Assembly (NCBI GenBank): GCA_041665285.1
Contig: JBAYJC010000004.1
Coordinates: 1 to 64,000 of the forward strand
Direction of reading: 5' to 3'
Length of the DNA stretch: 64,000 nt
Origin: JBAYJC01 sp041665285
Lineage (GTDB): Bacteria; Patescibacteriota; Patescibacteriia; 2-12-FULL-60-25
In this document: positions 9,122 through 17,327 of the stretch, piece after piece
Layout: each line of letters opens with the position of its first letter
How positions within the stretch are numbered: position 1 is the first letter of the stretch
Made by a program: the position numbers and the translations under genes
Notes under the pieces: model-generated
Seen by the model: the letters and a program-made list of their open reading frames with translations, nothing else
The model's database searches: none
What the model was told of the DNA's origin: nothing

Positions 9122-9664
9122 TTACTCCTCATCTAAATCCATAGTCCTCCCCTCATAGCCGTCTGTCGCAAAATAGAGAAAGACGATCGGAGCGATAAAC
9201 CAAACAGCGCGAGGGATAAGACCTTGAAAAAGCAACAGGAATGTCGCTGGCGCAGAGCGTGTGAGCTCGCTGGGCAATAAAAGAAATGCCATACACACAA
9301 AGAGGCCTACATGCAGGATCCCTGTGATGGTCGCCTCCCACCATGACCCCCTATCTGCCGGCAGACAACGAAAAAGATGGCTGTTCCATAGTAAAAGATA
9401 CACTATGGCAAACATTCCCAAAAAACAGGCGAGCACTGCACTTCCCCCTCGCAACAGAGGCACCCATCGCTGAAGCGTGGTCGTGATAGGCACATACGTC
9501 ATGATCGCCAAAGACGCATACAGCGACATGAGGATTGTCACCGCACGATCGCGTCCTGCAAACCATCCATACACAAGCGCACCCACCACAAGACCCACGA
9601 GCCATCCCGTATCTGTCCGAGCGGCTATTTTTACGGCAGACAAAAAGACGAGTACGGAATCCAT
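9122..9664 (-). CDS. CvpA-like multi-pass membrane protein
   Basis: 180 residues with about five hydrophobic segments, at roughly 20-35, 42-60, 74-92, 112-130 and 143-165. The general pattern and length are like the CvpA/colicin V production family, but no diagnostic motif is strong enough to be certain. The last residues are acidic (DLDEE). It follows the chaperone operon and precedes the sigma factor gene on the same strand. Function unknown. Confidence 0.6.
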   Translation of the reverse strand: MDSVLVFLSAVKIAARTDTGWLVGLVVGALVYGWFAGRDRAVTILMSLYASLAIMTYVPITTTLQRWVPLLRGGSAVLACFLGMFAIVYLLLWNSHLFRCLPADRGSWWEATITGILHVGLFVCMAFLLLPSELTRSAPATFLLLFQGLIPRAVWFIAPIVFLYFATDGYEGRTMDLDEE

Positions 9665-9684
9665 ACTCGTCTAGTATACACTAT

Positions 9685-10779
9685 TTATAATCCCATTTGT
9701 TTTAGCTTCTCTATGTGCTCGCGCTGTTCTCGTGAGGGATGTTTTGGGGTCTCCACGGTTACAAGCGCCACATGATCACCACGTCTGCCAGATCGAAGAT
9801 GCGGTACGCCTTTGCCGCGTAACGTAAATGCCGTGCCAGGATTGGTCCCCGCGGGAATCTGCAATGTCACAACCCCGTCGATCGTCTCTAAATCAACATT
9901 GCCCCCAAGGACAAGCGTTGAGTACGGAACATGCGCTGTTGCGTGGATATCTTGATCATGTCGCTCAAATCGCGGATCTTTTTTTACCCGAATCCGCACA
10001 TATAAATCACCAGATCTTCCCCCATGCATTGCCGCTTCCCCTGCGCCCTGCATTTTGATGCCCTCGCCGTCATTGATACCCGCGGGAATATCCACGCGCA
10101 GTCGATCTTCGCGGCGCTCCACCCCCGTGCCTTTGCAGGTCGTGCATTCCTTTTCTGGTTTTTGCCCGCGCCCATGACACGCCTCGCAGACTGTTGCTGT
10201 TTGGATTGTACCAAAAATGGTCCGCTGTACAGACTTCACCTGCCCACTGCCGCCACATGTCACGCAAGGAATGGTCTTAGACCCCACATCCGCACCAACT
10301 CCCTGGCAACGACTGCAGGTTGCGTGTTTATAAAGAGTTATTTCCCGTGCCACACCAAACACCGCCTCTTTGAAGGCGAGCTCTACATCGACCTCAATAT
10401 CTTTGCCACGAGATGCCGTCTTTCCTCCACGGTGCGTTCCGCCAAAGCCAAACATTTCACCCAGCACATCCCCAAGATCGCCAAGGTCTTGCGCTTGAAA
10501 ACCCCCAAATCCCCCAAAGCCTCCAAAGCCGCCGAATGGATCTCCTGCGCCAGGCTGACCAGCGCCAGGCTCAAATGCCGCAGAACCAAACTGGTCGTAT
10601 GTCTGACGCTTTTTCGCGTCGGACAAGACTTGATACGCTTCGTTGATATCCTTAAACTTGGCCGGGTCACCGCCTTTATCAGGATGATGTTCATGCGCCA
10701 ATCGGCGAAACGCTTTTTTGATATCCTCCTCAGACGCGCCCTTTGCCACGCCCAGAATGGAATAATATTCTTTTGACAT
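9685..10779 (-). CDS. dnaJ: Chaperone DnaJ (type I Hsp40)
   Basis: 364 residues from the ATG at 10779 (MSKEYYSILGV); a longer frame to 10827 lacks support. Domains in order: J domain with HPD in HEHHPDKGG, a Gly/Phe-rich linker with four FGGFGG units, a zinc-finger region with four CxxCxGxG-type repeats (CSRCQGVG, CVTCGGSG, CEACHGRG, CTTCKGTG), and the C-terminal substrate-binding domains. It stimulates DnaK ATPase and delivers unfolded clients. It is the distal chaperone gene of the HrcA operon, separated from dnaK by three small genes. GAGG upstream may act as a weak Shine-Dalgarno sequence. Confidence 0.97.
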   Translation of the reverse strand: MSKEYYSILGVAKGASEEDIKKAFRRLAHEHHPDKGGDPAKFKDINEAYQVLSDAKKRQTYDQFGSAAFEPGAGQPGAGDPFGGFGGFGGFGGFQAQDLGDLGDVLGEMFGFGGTHRGGKTASRGKDIEVDVELAFKEAVFGVAREITLYKHATCSRCQGVGADVGSKTIPCVTCGGSGQVKSVQRTIFGTIQTATVCEACHGRGQKPEKECTTCKGTGVERREDRLRVDIPAGINDGEGIKMQGAGEAAMHGGRSGDLYVRIRVKKDPRFERHDQDIHATAHVPYSTLVLGGNVDLETIDGVVTLQIPAGTNPGTAFTLRGKGVPHLRSGRRGDHVALVTVETPKHPSREQREHIEKLKQMGL

Positions 10780-10787
10780 AGAGACCT

Positions 10788-11438
10788 CTACATCCGAGAG
10801 GCAACAACGGATGCAACTTCCTGCCACGTTTTCACCACCGCATCTGCTCCTGGCAAGGCTGATACATATCGCTCATCGAGCAAACCAATGACAAACATCC
10901 CTGCGGACTTTGCGCTAGCAACACCCGCTGGAGCATCTTCAATCGCGATACAGTCCTGTGGCGCACAGCCAACAGCTTCCGCGGCCTTGAGATACATGTC
11001 AGGCGCTGGTTTTCCCTGTTCGACATCTTCTGGACCAATCACAGCACGCACGAGTTCAGACCATCCTAATCGCTTGAGCATGTGCTGGACATGCATACGA
11101 CTTGAGCTCGATGCAACCGCGATCGGGATCTGGCGCTCATGCCACGCACGTAAGCATGCGTCTGCTCCTAGTTTTGGAAGCACACCTCTCTCATCTTGCA
11201 AACGAAAATAGATGGCGAGTCGCTCCTCTATCACCTCCGCAAGAGGACCCGGAATATCACACACCTCTCTGATTCCCTGCGTATACTCTGGATCTGGACG
11301 CGCCATCACCCGCGCACGCACAAGCTTGGAATCATACGGCTTGCCATGCATGGCACAAAGATCATGATTCGCGAGTTCCAATAATGTCTCTGTATCTACG
11401 AGCGTCCCATCATAATCACAGATGATCGCACAAGGCAT
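10788..11438 (-). CDS. HAD-superfamily hydrolase (beta-phosphoglucomutase/phosphatase type)
   Basis: 216 residues from the ATG at 11438. HAD motif I is CDYDGTLVDTE, motif II is VASSSSR, motif III is around GKPAPDMY, and motif IV is AIEDAPAGVASAKSAGM. The helical cap between motifs I and II is class C1. The family includes phosphoglycolate phosphatase, beta-phosphoglucomutase and sugar-phosphate phosphatases; the substrate is not readable here. It sits between DUF3467 and dnaJ inside the heat-shock operon, suggesting co-regulation or only cotranscription. Confidence 0.9.
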   Translation of the reverse strand: MPCAIICDYDGTLVDTETLLELANHDLCAMHGKPYDSKLVRARVMARPDPEYTQGIREVCDIPGPLAEVIEERLAIYFRLQDERGVLPKLGADACLRAWHERQIPIAVASSSSRMHVQHMLKRLGWSELVRAVIGPEDVEQGKPAPDMYLKAAEAVGCAPQDCIAIEDAPAGVASAKSAGMFVIGLLDERYVSALPGADAVVKTWQEVASVVASRM

Positions 11439-11439
11439 A

Positions 11440-11709
11440 TTAGGTTTTTTCCGGTGGCACATTGGGAATCTCGTACCGAATTTTTTCCCATTGCCGTATG
11501 GCCTGCAGAAGCACTTCAGACAACTCCTGTGCGGTAAAACGATTCAATACCACCCGCGATACAAGCTGTCCCTCTGGCCCCACGCGATTCACAAAATCCA
11601 CAATCACCTCACGCTCCTGCGATGTGACGGACACGATATTCGCGTATCTCCCCTGCAATTCTTCCGGCTTCGCATTCACGCGCAACTCTTGTTTCGGTTG
11701 TTCGGGCAT
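11440..11709 (-). CDS. DUF3467 family protein
   Basis: 89 residues from the ATG at 11709. The pattern GRYANIVSVTSQEREVIVDF, then VSRVVLNRFTAQEL and a C-terminal helix, fits DUF3467, a small family of unknown function. The stop abuts the HAD gene start. Its place between dnaK and dnaJ is unusual and could point to a proteostasis role (inference). Confidence 0.8.
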   Translation of the reverse strand: MPEQPKQELRVNAKPEELQGRYANIVSVTSQEREVIVDFVNRVGPEGQLVSRVVLNRFTAQELSEVLLQAIRQWEKIRYEIPNVPPEKT

Positions 11710-11738
11710 ACGGACAATGTTCGAGAATAAAATGCACC

Positions 11739-11897
11739 TTACTGCTTCACCTGCGTGCGCACCTCCTGATTCTGACGAACCGCCTCTTCGTGCATACGCT
11801 CTCCTACACGTTGTGCGCCAAGGATCCATGCAATAACAAGGACAATTGCAAGAAGCAGCACGAGTCCTATCTGAAGTCCTGAGACAGGTAACTTCAT
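11739..11897 (-). CDS. 52-residue single-pass membrane protein in the dnaK operon
   Basis: Starts at the ATG at 11897, one base before the dnaK stop codon. One transmembrane helix (about residues 8-27, IGLVLLLAIVLVIAWILG) is followed by a charged, probably helical tail. No family recognised. The tight junction with dnaK supports translation. It might anchor or recruit chaperone to the membrane, but that is speculation. Confidence 0.7.
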   Translation of the reverse strand: MKLPVSGLQIGLVLLLAIVLVIAWILGAQRVGERMHEEAVRQNQEVRTQVKQ

Positions 11898-11898
11898 A

Positions 11899-13815
11899 TT
11901 AGGATTGTCCGGCTCCTGGTTGTCCGCCCTCTGGCTTCTTTTCTTCGGTTTGGCCTTCTGCCTGACCCTCAGGTGCTTTGACCTCTGCCTCTGGACGATC
12001 CTGATACAACGCGGCGCCGACTTTCTGGGCCGCAGTCGCGAGTTCATCTGCGGTCTTCTTGATGAGTTCGAGATCGCCACCGTCTTTCACGGCTTTGAGT
12101 GCCGCAAGTTTTTCTTCGACCGCTTTCTTGTCTTCCTCTTTTACCTTCTCCGCATTTTCTTTCATCATTTTTTCCGTGGTATAGATCATGGTTTCTGCCA
12201 TGTTCTTGATTTCGATGGCCTCACGCTTCTTCTTATCATCTGCCGCGTTTGCTTCTGCCTCTTTACGCATGCGCTCGATCTCGTCCTTGGAAAGATTCGT
12301 GGAAGCCGTAATGGTAATGCGCTGTTCCTTGTTCGTGGCACGATCCTTTGCCTTTACGCTCAAGATACCATTTGCATCAATGTCGAACGTGACCTCAATT
12401 TGCGGAACACCACGCGGGGCTGGCGGAATACCATCCAAATGGAACTTGCCAAGAGAGCGGTTATCGCCTGCCATGTCACGCTCGCCCTGCAAGACATGCA
12501 CCTCCACTGACGGCTGGCTGTCTGCGGCGGTCGAGAAAATCTGTGACTTCGATGTAGGGATAGTCGTATTACGATCAATGACCTTTGTCATCACGCCGCC
12601 GAGCGTTTCAATACCGAATGACAACGGCGTCACGTCGAGCAACAGGAGCTCACCCTTGATATCACCCTGCAGATTGCCCGCCTGAATAGATGCGCCGATC
12701 GCGACAACCTCATCCGGATTGACCGAAGCGTTTGCTTTTTTACCAAAATATTTCTCGACGGTCTGTATGACCAACGGCATGCGTGTCATACCGCCTACGA
12801 GAATGACCTCCTGGATATCGCCAGTAGACAGCTTTGCGTCCGCAAGTGCTTTTTTGCACGGCTCAAGCGTCTTGTCGACCAAATCGCCAACAATCTGCTC
12901 AAACTTCGCGCGAGACAATTTCAACAGCAAATGTTTTGGACCTGTAGCGTCACTCGTGATAAACGGCTGGTTCACTTCCGTTTCCATGGCACTCGAAAGC
13001 TCAATCTTTGCCTTTTCCGCGGCGTCCTTGATGCGCTGAAGTGCGAGATTATCTTTCGACAAATCGATGCCTTCGGCTTTCTTAAATTCCTCGACAATCC
13101 ATTGAATCAAGCGTTGATCAAAATCATCGCCGCCCAAATGCGTGTCGCCGTTCGTGGCGCGGACTTCAATCGTGTTCTGCTGTGTCGTGGCATCATAAGC
13201 AACCTCAAGCACAGACACATCAAACGTGCCGCCACCCAAATCGTACACCACAATCTTCTCATCCTTTTTCCGATCAAATCCATAGGCAAGAGCCGCGGCG
13301 GTTGGCTCATTGATAATACGACGAACATTGAGGCCCGCGATTTCGCCCGCTTCTTTTGTGGCCTGACGTTGCGCATCATCAAAATACGCCGGGACCGTGA
13401 TGACGGCTTCCGTAATCTTTTCGCCGGTACGCGCTTCTGCGTCTGCTTTCAGCTTTTGTAAAACCATGGCAGAGACCTCTTGTGGCGTGTGGCCTTTCCC
13501 GCCCATCAAAACACGGACCCCCTCGCCATGCTGTTCCATTTTATACGGGAGCCACTTCAAATCACGCTGTACCTCCGCATCATCCCAACGACGCCCAATC
13601 AACCGCTTCACAGAAAACACCGTGTTCTCTGGGTTCACCACGCCCTGGCGCTTGGCGATCTGTCCCACAAGGCGTTCTCCTGTTTTCGAAATCGCGACGA
13701 TCGACGGGGTCGTGCGAGCGCCTTCGCTGTTATCCAATACTTTTGGCTGACCGCCTTCCACGATCGCCATGCAGGAATTGGTGGTTCCGAGATCAATACC
13801 GAGAATCTTTGACAT
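11899..13815 (-). CDS. dnaK: Chaperone protein DnaK (Hsp70)
   Basis: 638 residues, the usual length. The N-terminal ATPase signatures are all present: IGIDLGTTNS-type start (LGIDLGTTNSCMAI), IYDLGGGTFDVS-type (VVYDLGGGTFDVS) and VGGMTRMP. The substrate-binding domain (LLLDVTPLSFGIETLGG) and the helical lid follow, and the protein ends in a Gly/Glu/Gln-rich tail. It folds and protects proteins with DnaJ and GrpE. The start reads ACTATG without a Shine-Dalgarno sequence. It is fifth from the right in the operon hrcA-grpE-hsp20-dnaK, hence under CIRCE/HrcA control. Confidence 0.99.
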   Translation of the reverse strand: MSKILGIDLGTTNSCMAIVEGGQPKVLDNSEGARTTPSIVAISKTGERLVGQIAKRQGVVNPENTVFSVKRLIGRRWDDAEVQRDLKWLPYKMEQHGEGVRVLMGGKGHTPQEVSAMVLQKLKADAEARTGEKITEAVITVPAYFDDAQRQATKEAGEIAGLNVRRIINEPTAAALAYGFDRKKDEKIVVYDLGGGTFDVSVLEVAYDATTQQNTIEVRATNGDTHLGGDDFDQRLIQWIVEEFKKAEGIDLSKDNLALQRIKDAAEKAKIELSSAMETEVNQPFITSDATGPKHLLLKLSRAKFEQIVGDLVDKTLEPCKKALADAKLSTGDIQEVILVGGMTRMPLVIQTVEKYFGKKANASVNPDEVVAIGASIQAGNLQGDIKGELLLLDVTPLSFGIETLGGVMTKVIDRNTTIPTSKSQIFSTAADSQPSVEVHVLQGERDMAGDNRSLGKFHLDGIPPAPRGVPQIEVTFDIDANGILSVKAKDRATNKEQRITITASTNLSKDEIERMRKEAEANAADDKKKREAIEIKNMAETMIYTTEKMMKENAEKVKEEDKKAVEEKLAALKAVKDGGDLELIKKTADELATAAQKVGAALYQDRPEAEVKAPEGQAEGQTEEKKPEGGQPGAGQS

Positions 13816-13831
13816 AGTATTTTTTATAATA

Positions 13832-14260
13832 TTATTTTTGTTTGACGGTGACTTTGACTGCTTGGCCGCCCTCTGCCTGCTTCGGCAGAGTCACGCGCAG
13901 GATGCCATTATCGAAGGTGGCTTCAATGTCCGTTTCTTTGACACGCTTTGGAATCTGGATCTGGCGAAACACGGAGCCGCTTCGCATTTCACGGCGATAG
14001 TAATCTTTTTCGTCGACCTCTGTTTTTCGTTCGCTCGATCCCTTGATCGTGAGGATATTGTCCGCCAAGGACACTTCTACTTTGTTCGGGTCTACGCCAG
14101 CCAGAGGCATTTCGACCACCACCGCATCCTTTGTTTCGTACATGTCTACCGGAGGGATAATGGAGGTGCCGCCACGCGATGGCATCCCGATACCTTCAAA
14201 GGCCTTGTCAAAATCCTCAAACGGCTCAAAGAAAAATGGGGACCATTTGATGAGTGCCAT
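13832..14260 (-). CDS. Small heat-shock protein Hsp20 (alpha-crystallin type)
   Basis: 142 residues from the ATG at 14260 (MALIKW); ten further codons upstream are open. The alpha-crystallin domain is clear: PPVDMYETKDAVVVEMPLAG, then VSLADNILTIKG, YYRREMRSGSVFRQIQIP and the DNGILRVTLPK strand. It binds unfolding proteins without ATP and hands them to DnaK. Having hsp20 between grpE and dnaK in one HrcA operon is uncommon and makes a coherent cluster. Confidence 0.95.
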   Translation of the reverse strand: MALIKWSPFFFEPFEDFDKAFEGIGMPSRGGTSIIPPVDMYETKDAVVVEMPLAGVDPNKVEVSLADNILTIKGSSERKTEVDEKDYYRREMRSGSVFRQIQIPKRVKETDIEATFDNGILRVTLPKQAEGGQAVKVTVKQK

Positions 14261-14294
14261 AGATAAACGCGTCAACAATGAATAAAGCAATACA

Positions 14295-14813
14295 CTACGT
14301 TGCGATCACCACCTTGGCAGGACGCAAAACCTTGTCATGGAGCTTCCACCCGTCCTCAAGAACACGGAGGATCGTATCGGTTTCTTTTCCTTCCACAGAT
14401 TCCTGCCCTGCCGCTTCATGCAGAGACGGATCAAAGGACCCTTCCGCAGGAATACGCGTGAGCCCAAACGTCTGGACGTTCTGCTCCCATAATTGCTGTA
14501 CTGCCCGCACGCCCATCAACCAATTTTCCCAGATCTTTCTCTGTTCCTCCGGTAACGTGGAGGTGTCAGGGACAAATGCCATGGCGCGCGCAAGCTGATC
14601 AATCATGGGCAAAATGCCGTGGAGCAAGCGCTCATTGGCGTACTTTGTCCGTTCTTTGCGATCGTACTCTGCTTCACGTTGGCTATTCTGATAGTCTGCT
14701 TGTGAGCGCTTCCATCCTGCAAGGTATTCCTCACATTTCGTGCGCATTGCTTCGAGAGACATCTCTTCAGACACCTCTTGAGGCTGTACATCGTTTCGTG
14801 GTTGTTCTTCCAT
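14295..14813 (-). CDS. grpE: Nucleotide exchange factor GrpE
   Basis: 172 residues. A Gln/Glu-rich N-terminus leads into a long coiled-coil helix and then the C-terminal beta domain with the family signature around AEGSFDPSLHEAAGQESV and RVLEDGWKLHDKVLRPAKVVIA. It releases ADP from DnaK. The start context is GCTATG with no Shine-Dalgarno sequence; hrcA ends 8 bases upstream. Confidence 0.96.
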   Translation of the reverse strand: MEEQPRNDVQPQEVSEEMSLEAMRTKCEEYLAGWKRSQADYQNSQREAEYDRKERTKYANERLLHGILPMIDQLARAMAFVPDTSTLPEEQRKIWENWLMGVRAVQQLWEQNVQTFGLTRIPAEGSFDPSLHEAAGQESVEGKETDTILRVLEDGWKLHDKVLRPAKVVIAT

Positions 14814-14821
14814 AGCGTATT

Positions 14822-15529
14822 TTAGAGAGTTGTGTTTTCAGAAAGGAGTTGCCGAGCCTGAGTCATGAGAGAGAGCGCCTGCTGGTAATCCATACGCATG
14901 GGACCAAACAGGCCAATCAGCGTAGATCCAACGCTCACGATCACAACACTACACGCCGGACCAAAGGGACATTCGCGGCCCAAAATGATGAGCGGCTCAT
15001 GATAGGAAGTGCGACGGAGTACGGTCAGCGCTTCATCCAGATGATCAAGCACCTCACTCAAGCCAATCACGCGTTGCCAGTCTTTGAATTCGGGCTGAGC
15101 AAAGAGCTGTGCAAGCCCTGTGTAATACGTATCTGCTCTGCGCCAACCCATGAATGCGGCCAGTCCGGAAAGCTCGGCAAGAGCTTTGGCCGTATTTTTG
15201 AGACGCCGCTCCTCCTCTTCCACCTGGACGGCTTGCGCGAGAGAGGCACGTTCCCGTTTTGTGGGTGGCCGCGGGCGCACAAAGGACTCCACATAGGCAC
15301 GAAACCCATGTTCCGTGGGAATGCGTCCACCGGATGTGTGTGGTTGGGTGATCAGACCCGCTTCTTCCAGCTCAGCAAACCAATTACGAATGGTCGCGGA
15401 GCTCACATCCAACTGACGCCGGTCCACTAAAACCTGCGATCCCACAGGCTGGGCCGTTTTGACATATTCTTCCACGACGGCGCGCAGAAGATCAGCAAGG
15501 CGAGATTCCACAAAATATAGCACTCTCAA
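14822..15529 (-). CDS. hrcA: Heat-inducible transcription repressor HrcA (short form)
   Basis: The N-terminal winged helix is typical: RAVVEEYVKTAQPVGSQVL, SSATIRNWFAELEEAGLI and the HTSGGRIPTEHGFRAYV wing. The protein has about 235 residues against roughly 340 in most bacteria, so much of the central insert is missing. It binds CIRCE to repress the operon. The ATG at 15529 lies inside the CIRCE element and only a few bases from the predicted transcript start, so translation would be nearly leaderless; a GTG at 15508 is the alternative start. Confidence 0.93.
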   Translation of the reverse strand: MRVLYFVESRLADLLRAVVEEYVKTAQPVGSQVLVDRRQLDVSSATIRNWFAELEEAGLITQPHTSGGRIPTEHGFRAYVESFVRPRPPTKRERASLAQAVQVEEEERRLKNTAKALAELSGLAAFMGWRRADTYYTGLAQLFAQPEFKDWQRVIGLSEVLDHLDEALTVLRRTSYHEPLIILGRECPFGPACSVVIVSVGSTLIGLFGPMRMDYQQALSLMTQARQLLSENTTL

Positions 15530-15542
15530 ATGAAGAGTGCTA
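15516..15542 (-). promoter_or_regulatory. CIRCE operator (HrcA binding site)
   Basis: Inverted repeat with 9-base arms (GAGTGCTAA and ATAGCACTC) around a 9-base spacer; 8 of 9 arm positions match the CIRCE consensus on one side and all 9 on the other. It lies directly after the -10 box, over the predicted transcription start, and covers the ATG at 15529. Confidence 0.95.
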
Positions 15543-15543
15543 A

Positions 15544-15572
15544 CACTATAGAAAATGGAAGAACAGGCGTCA
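15544..15572 (-). promoter_or_regulatory. Heat-shock operon promoter
   Basis: Minus strand TTGACG (15572-15567), 17-base spacer, TATAGT (15549-15544), immediately followed by CIRCE. A vegetative promoter with a downstream repressor site, as expected for HrcA control. Confidence 0.88.
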
Positions 15573-15579
15573 AGCAGGA

Positions 15580-16095
15580 CTACACTCGATAGAATTTTGC
15601 AATCCCACGCTGTTCGATAAGCTCAAATCCTGGGAGAGCAAACGCAAAAGAGACAATGCGCGTCCCGGGTCTGGCCTGCGTACGGATGAGTGTCGCTACC
15701 TGCGGCATAAACTTAGGCATTTGAAACACGAAGAGGACCGTGGCACGCGAAAGATCTGCTCGAAGCAAGTTTCCACGATAAAATGCCGCGCGTTTTCCCC
15801 ACCGTCTAAATCTGAACCTCGTATACCACACGAGGAGCGGATTCAGCTCCCACCCAATAACCTCGGCTCCGGCTTCTGCGGCAGGACGCAATAAACGGCC
15901 ATCCCCGCTTCCTAAATCCATAACAACATCCTCTGCACACACATCCGCAAGAGCATACCCGTCTGCGCGATAGCGACGCTTGAGCGGTACAAACGGCGCA
16001 CCCGTAGTAAATCCCCCGAACCAACGCGCAAGCAAAAAAGCTCCTACAAGACAGAGGACCAAAAGCCAAACAGGAAAGAGCGCCCCCTCATTCAT
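15580..16095 (-). CDS. Membrane-anchored FAM173-like class I methyltransferase
   Basis: 171 residues. An N-terminal transmembrane helix (about 8-24) is followed by a short linker and the SAM motif VVMDLGSGDGRLLRPAAEAGAEVIG with WELNP after it. The layout (membrane anchor, then small Rossmann domain with DLGSGDGR) is that of FAM173/ATPSCKMT-like lysine methyltransferases; bacterial members have unknown targets. It overlaps the MacB-like permease gene upstream by 8 bases, so it is the last gene of that operon. Confidence 0.75.
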   Translation of the reverse strand: MNEGALFPVWLLVLCLVGAFLLARWFGGFTTGAPFVPLKRRYRADGYALADVCAEDVVMDLGSGDGRLLRPAAEAGAEVIGWELNPLLVWYTRFRFRRWGKRAAFYRGNLLRADLSRATVLFVFQMPKFMPQVATLIRTQARPGTRIVSFAFALPGFELIEQRGIAKFYRV

Positions 16096-17326
16096 AACGT
16101 AGTGCCTCTATTGGATGTAACTGGGCCGCGCGTCGTGCAGGAAAATAACCAAATACAATGCCAATCAAAACAGACACGCCAAACCCCAGCCCAATCCCAT
16201 TCCATGGCATGGCAAAACTCCATCCATCCTGATAGACGGCCAGCACCTGTAACCCCACGAAGGAGAGCGTCACGCCCGAGAGAATACCAATGACCCCTGC
16301 CACGACCGTCAAGAATATCGCCTCTGCCAAAAACTGGCGGAGAACATCTTGCGACTGAGCGCCAATCGCTTTTCGTAGTCCAATCTCTCGCGTACGTTCC
16401 GTGACGGTCACGTACATGATATTCATGATGCCCACCCCTCCAACCAATAATGAAATAGCCGCCACAGAACTCAACAGCACCTGCAAAATCGTACCGATGG
16501 TGCCCGCACGACGTGCGGTGTCCTCTTGTGTAGCGACGAAAAAATCATCCTTTGCTAGGTCTGCTTCTGGATTGTCGAGTCTGTGTTTATCTCGCAGTAT
16601 CCCTCGAATACGCTCCTGCGCTTCTGATGCCGAAACATCTCCGATCTTCACGCTGATAAACTGGAGACGCTCTATGTTCAGTTGCTCCATCAGGGAAGAG
16701 AACGGCACATAGATCTGTCGATCAAGATTGGTAAAAAAGCGCGTGCCTGCAGGCTTTAATACACCAATCACTCGATAGCTTTTTTTCCCAATTTTGACCG
16801 TCTTACCCAATGGGTCTTCTTCTCCAAAAAAATCATGTGCCAAATCATGCCCAAGCACAGCGATACGCGCTTTGCCTGTCACGTCCTCCGCTCCAATGAA
16901 TTCACCAGATTCAATTTCCACATTATAGATGACCACCTCTGACTCTGCGGAACCGGCAATCTGCACACGCAAACTCTTTGTCGGTGACTCTACTAATAAC
17001 TGCGAATACACATTCGCTCCCACGGCACGAATCCACGATTGACGCTGAAGCGCTTCATAGTCGTGCTCCGTGAGCGTTTGTTTCACTGCCGTGGTTGGAG
17101 GGCCGGATGCCTGTTTCCCATCTCCGGGACCATTGCGAATAAATAAGAGATCCGATCCAAAAGAGGCAACCTGCGATAAAATAAATCGTTCAGCCGCCTG
17201 ACCAATTGCCAGCATCACAATCACAGACCCCACGCCAATCACAATGCCAAGCATGGTCAACAAGGCACGACGCTTATTGCGCCAAAGGCTGTCCACGCTC
17301 ATGCGGGCAATATCTCGTAGACGCAT
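16088..17326 (-). CDS. MacB/FtsX-family ABC transporter permease (second copy)
   Basis: 412 residues from the ATG at 17326. One N-terminal helix (LLTMLGIVIGVGSVIVMLAIG), a large periplasmic-type MacB domain, then three C-terminal helices, with the typical motifs GGVGIMNIMYVTVTERTREIGLRKAIGA and VFGYFPARRAAQLHPIEALRYE. It is clearly paralogous to the neighbouring permease at 17328, so the exporter is probably a heterodimer. In this monoderm-like CPR setting it would move substrates (peptides, lipoproteins or toxic compounds) out through the single membrane. Confidence 0.92.
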   Translation of the reverse strand: MRLRDIARMSVDSLWRNKRRALLTMLGIVIGVGSVIVMLAIGQAAERFILSQVASFGSDLLFIRNGPGDGKQASGPPTTAVKQTLTEHDYEALQRQSWIRAVGANVYSQLLVESPTKSLRVQIAGSAESEVVIYNVEIESGEFIGAEDVTGKARIAVLGHDLAHDFFGEEDPLGKTVKIGKKSYRVIGVLKPAGTRFFTNLDRQIYVPFSSLMEQLNIERLQFISVKIGDVSASEAQERIRGILRDKHRLDNPEADLAKDDFFVATQEDTARRAGTIGTILQVLLSSVAAISLLVGGVGIMNIMYVTVTERTREIGLRKAIGAQSQDVLRQFLAEAIFLTVVAGVIGILSGVTLSFVGLQVLAVYQDGWSFAMPWNGIGLGFGVSVLIGIVFGYFPARRAAQLHPIEALRYE

Positions 17327-17327
17327 A

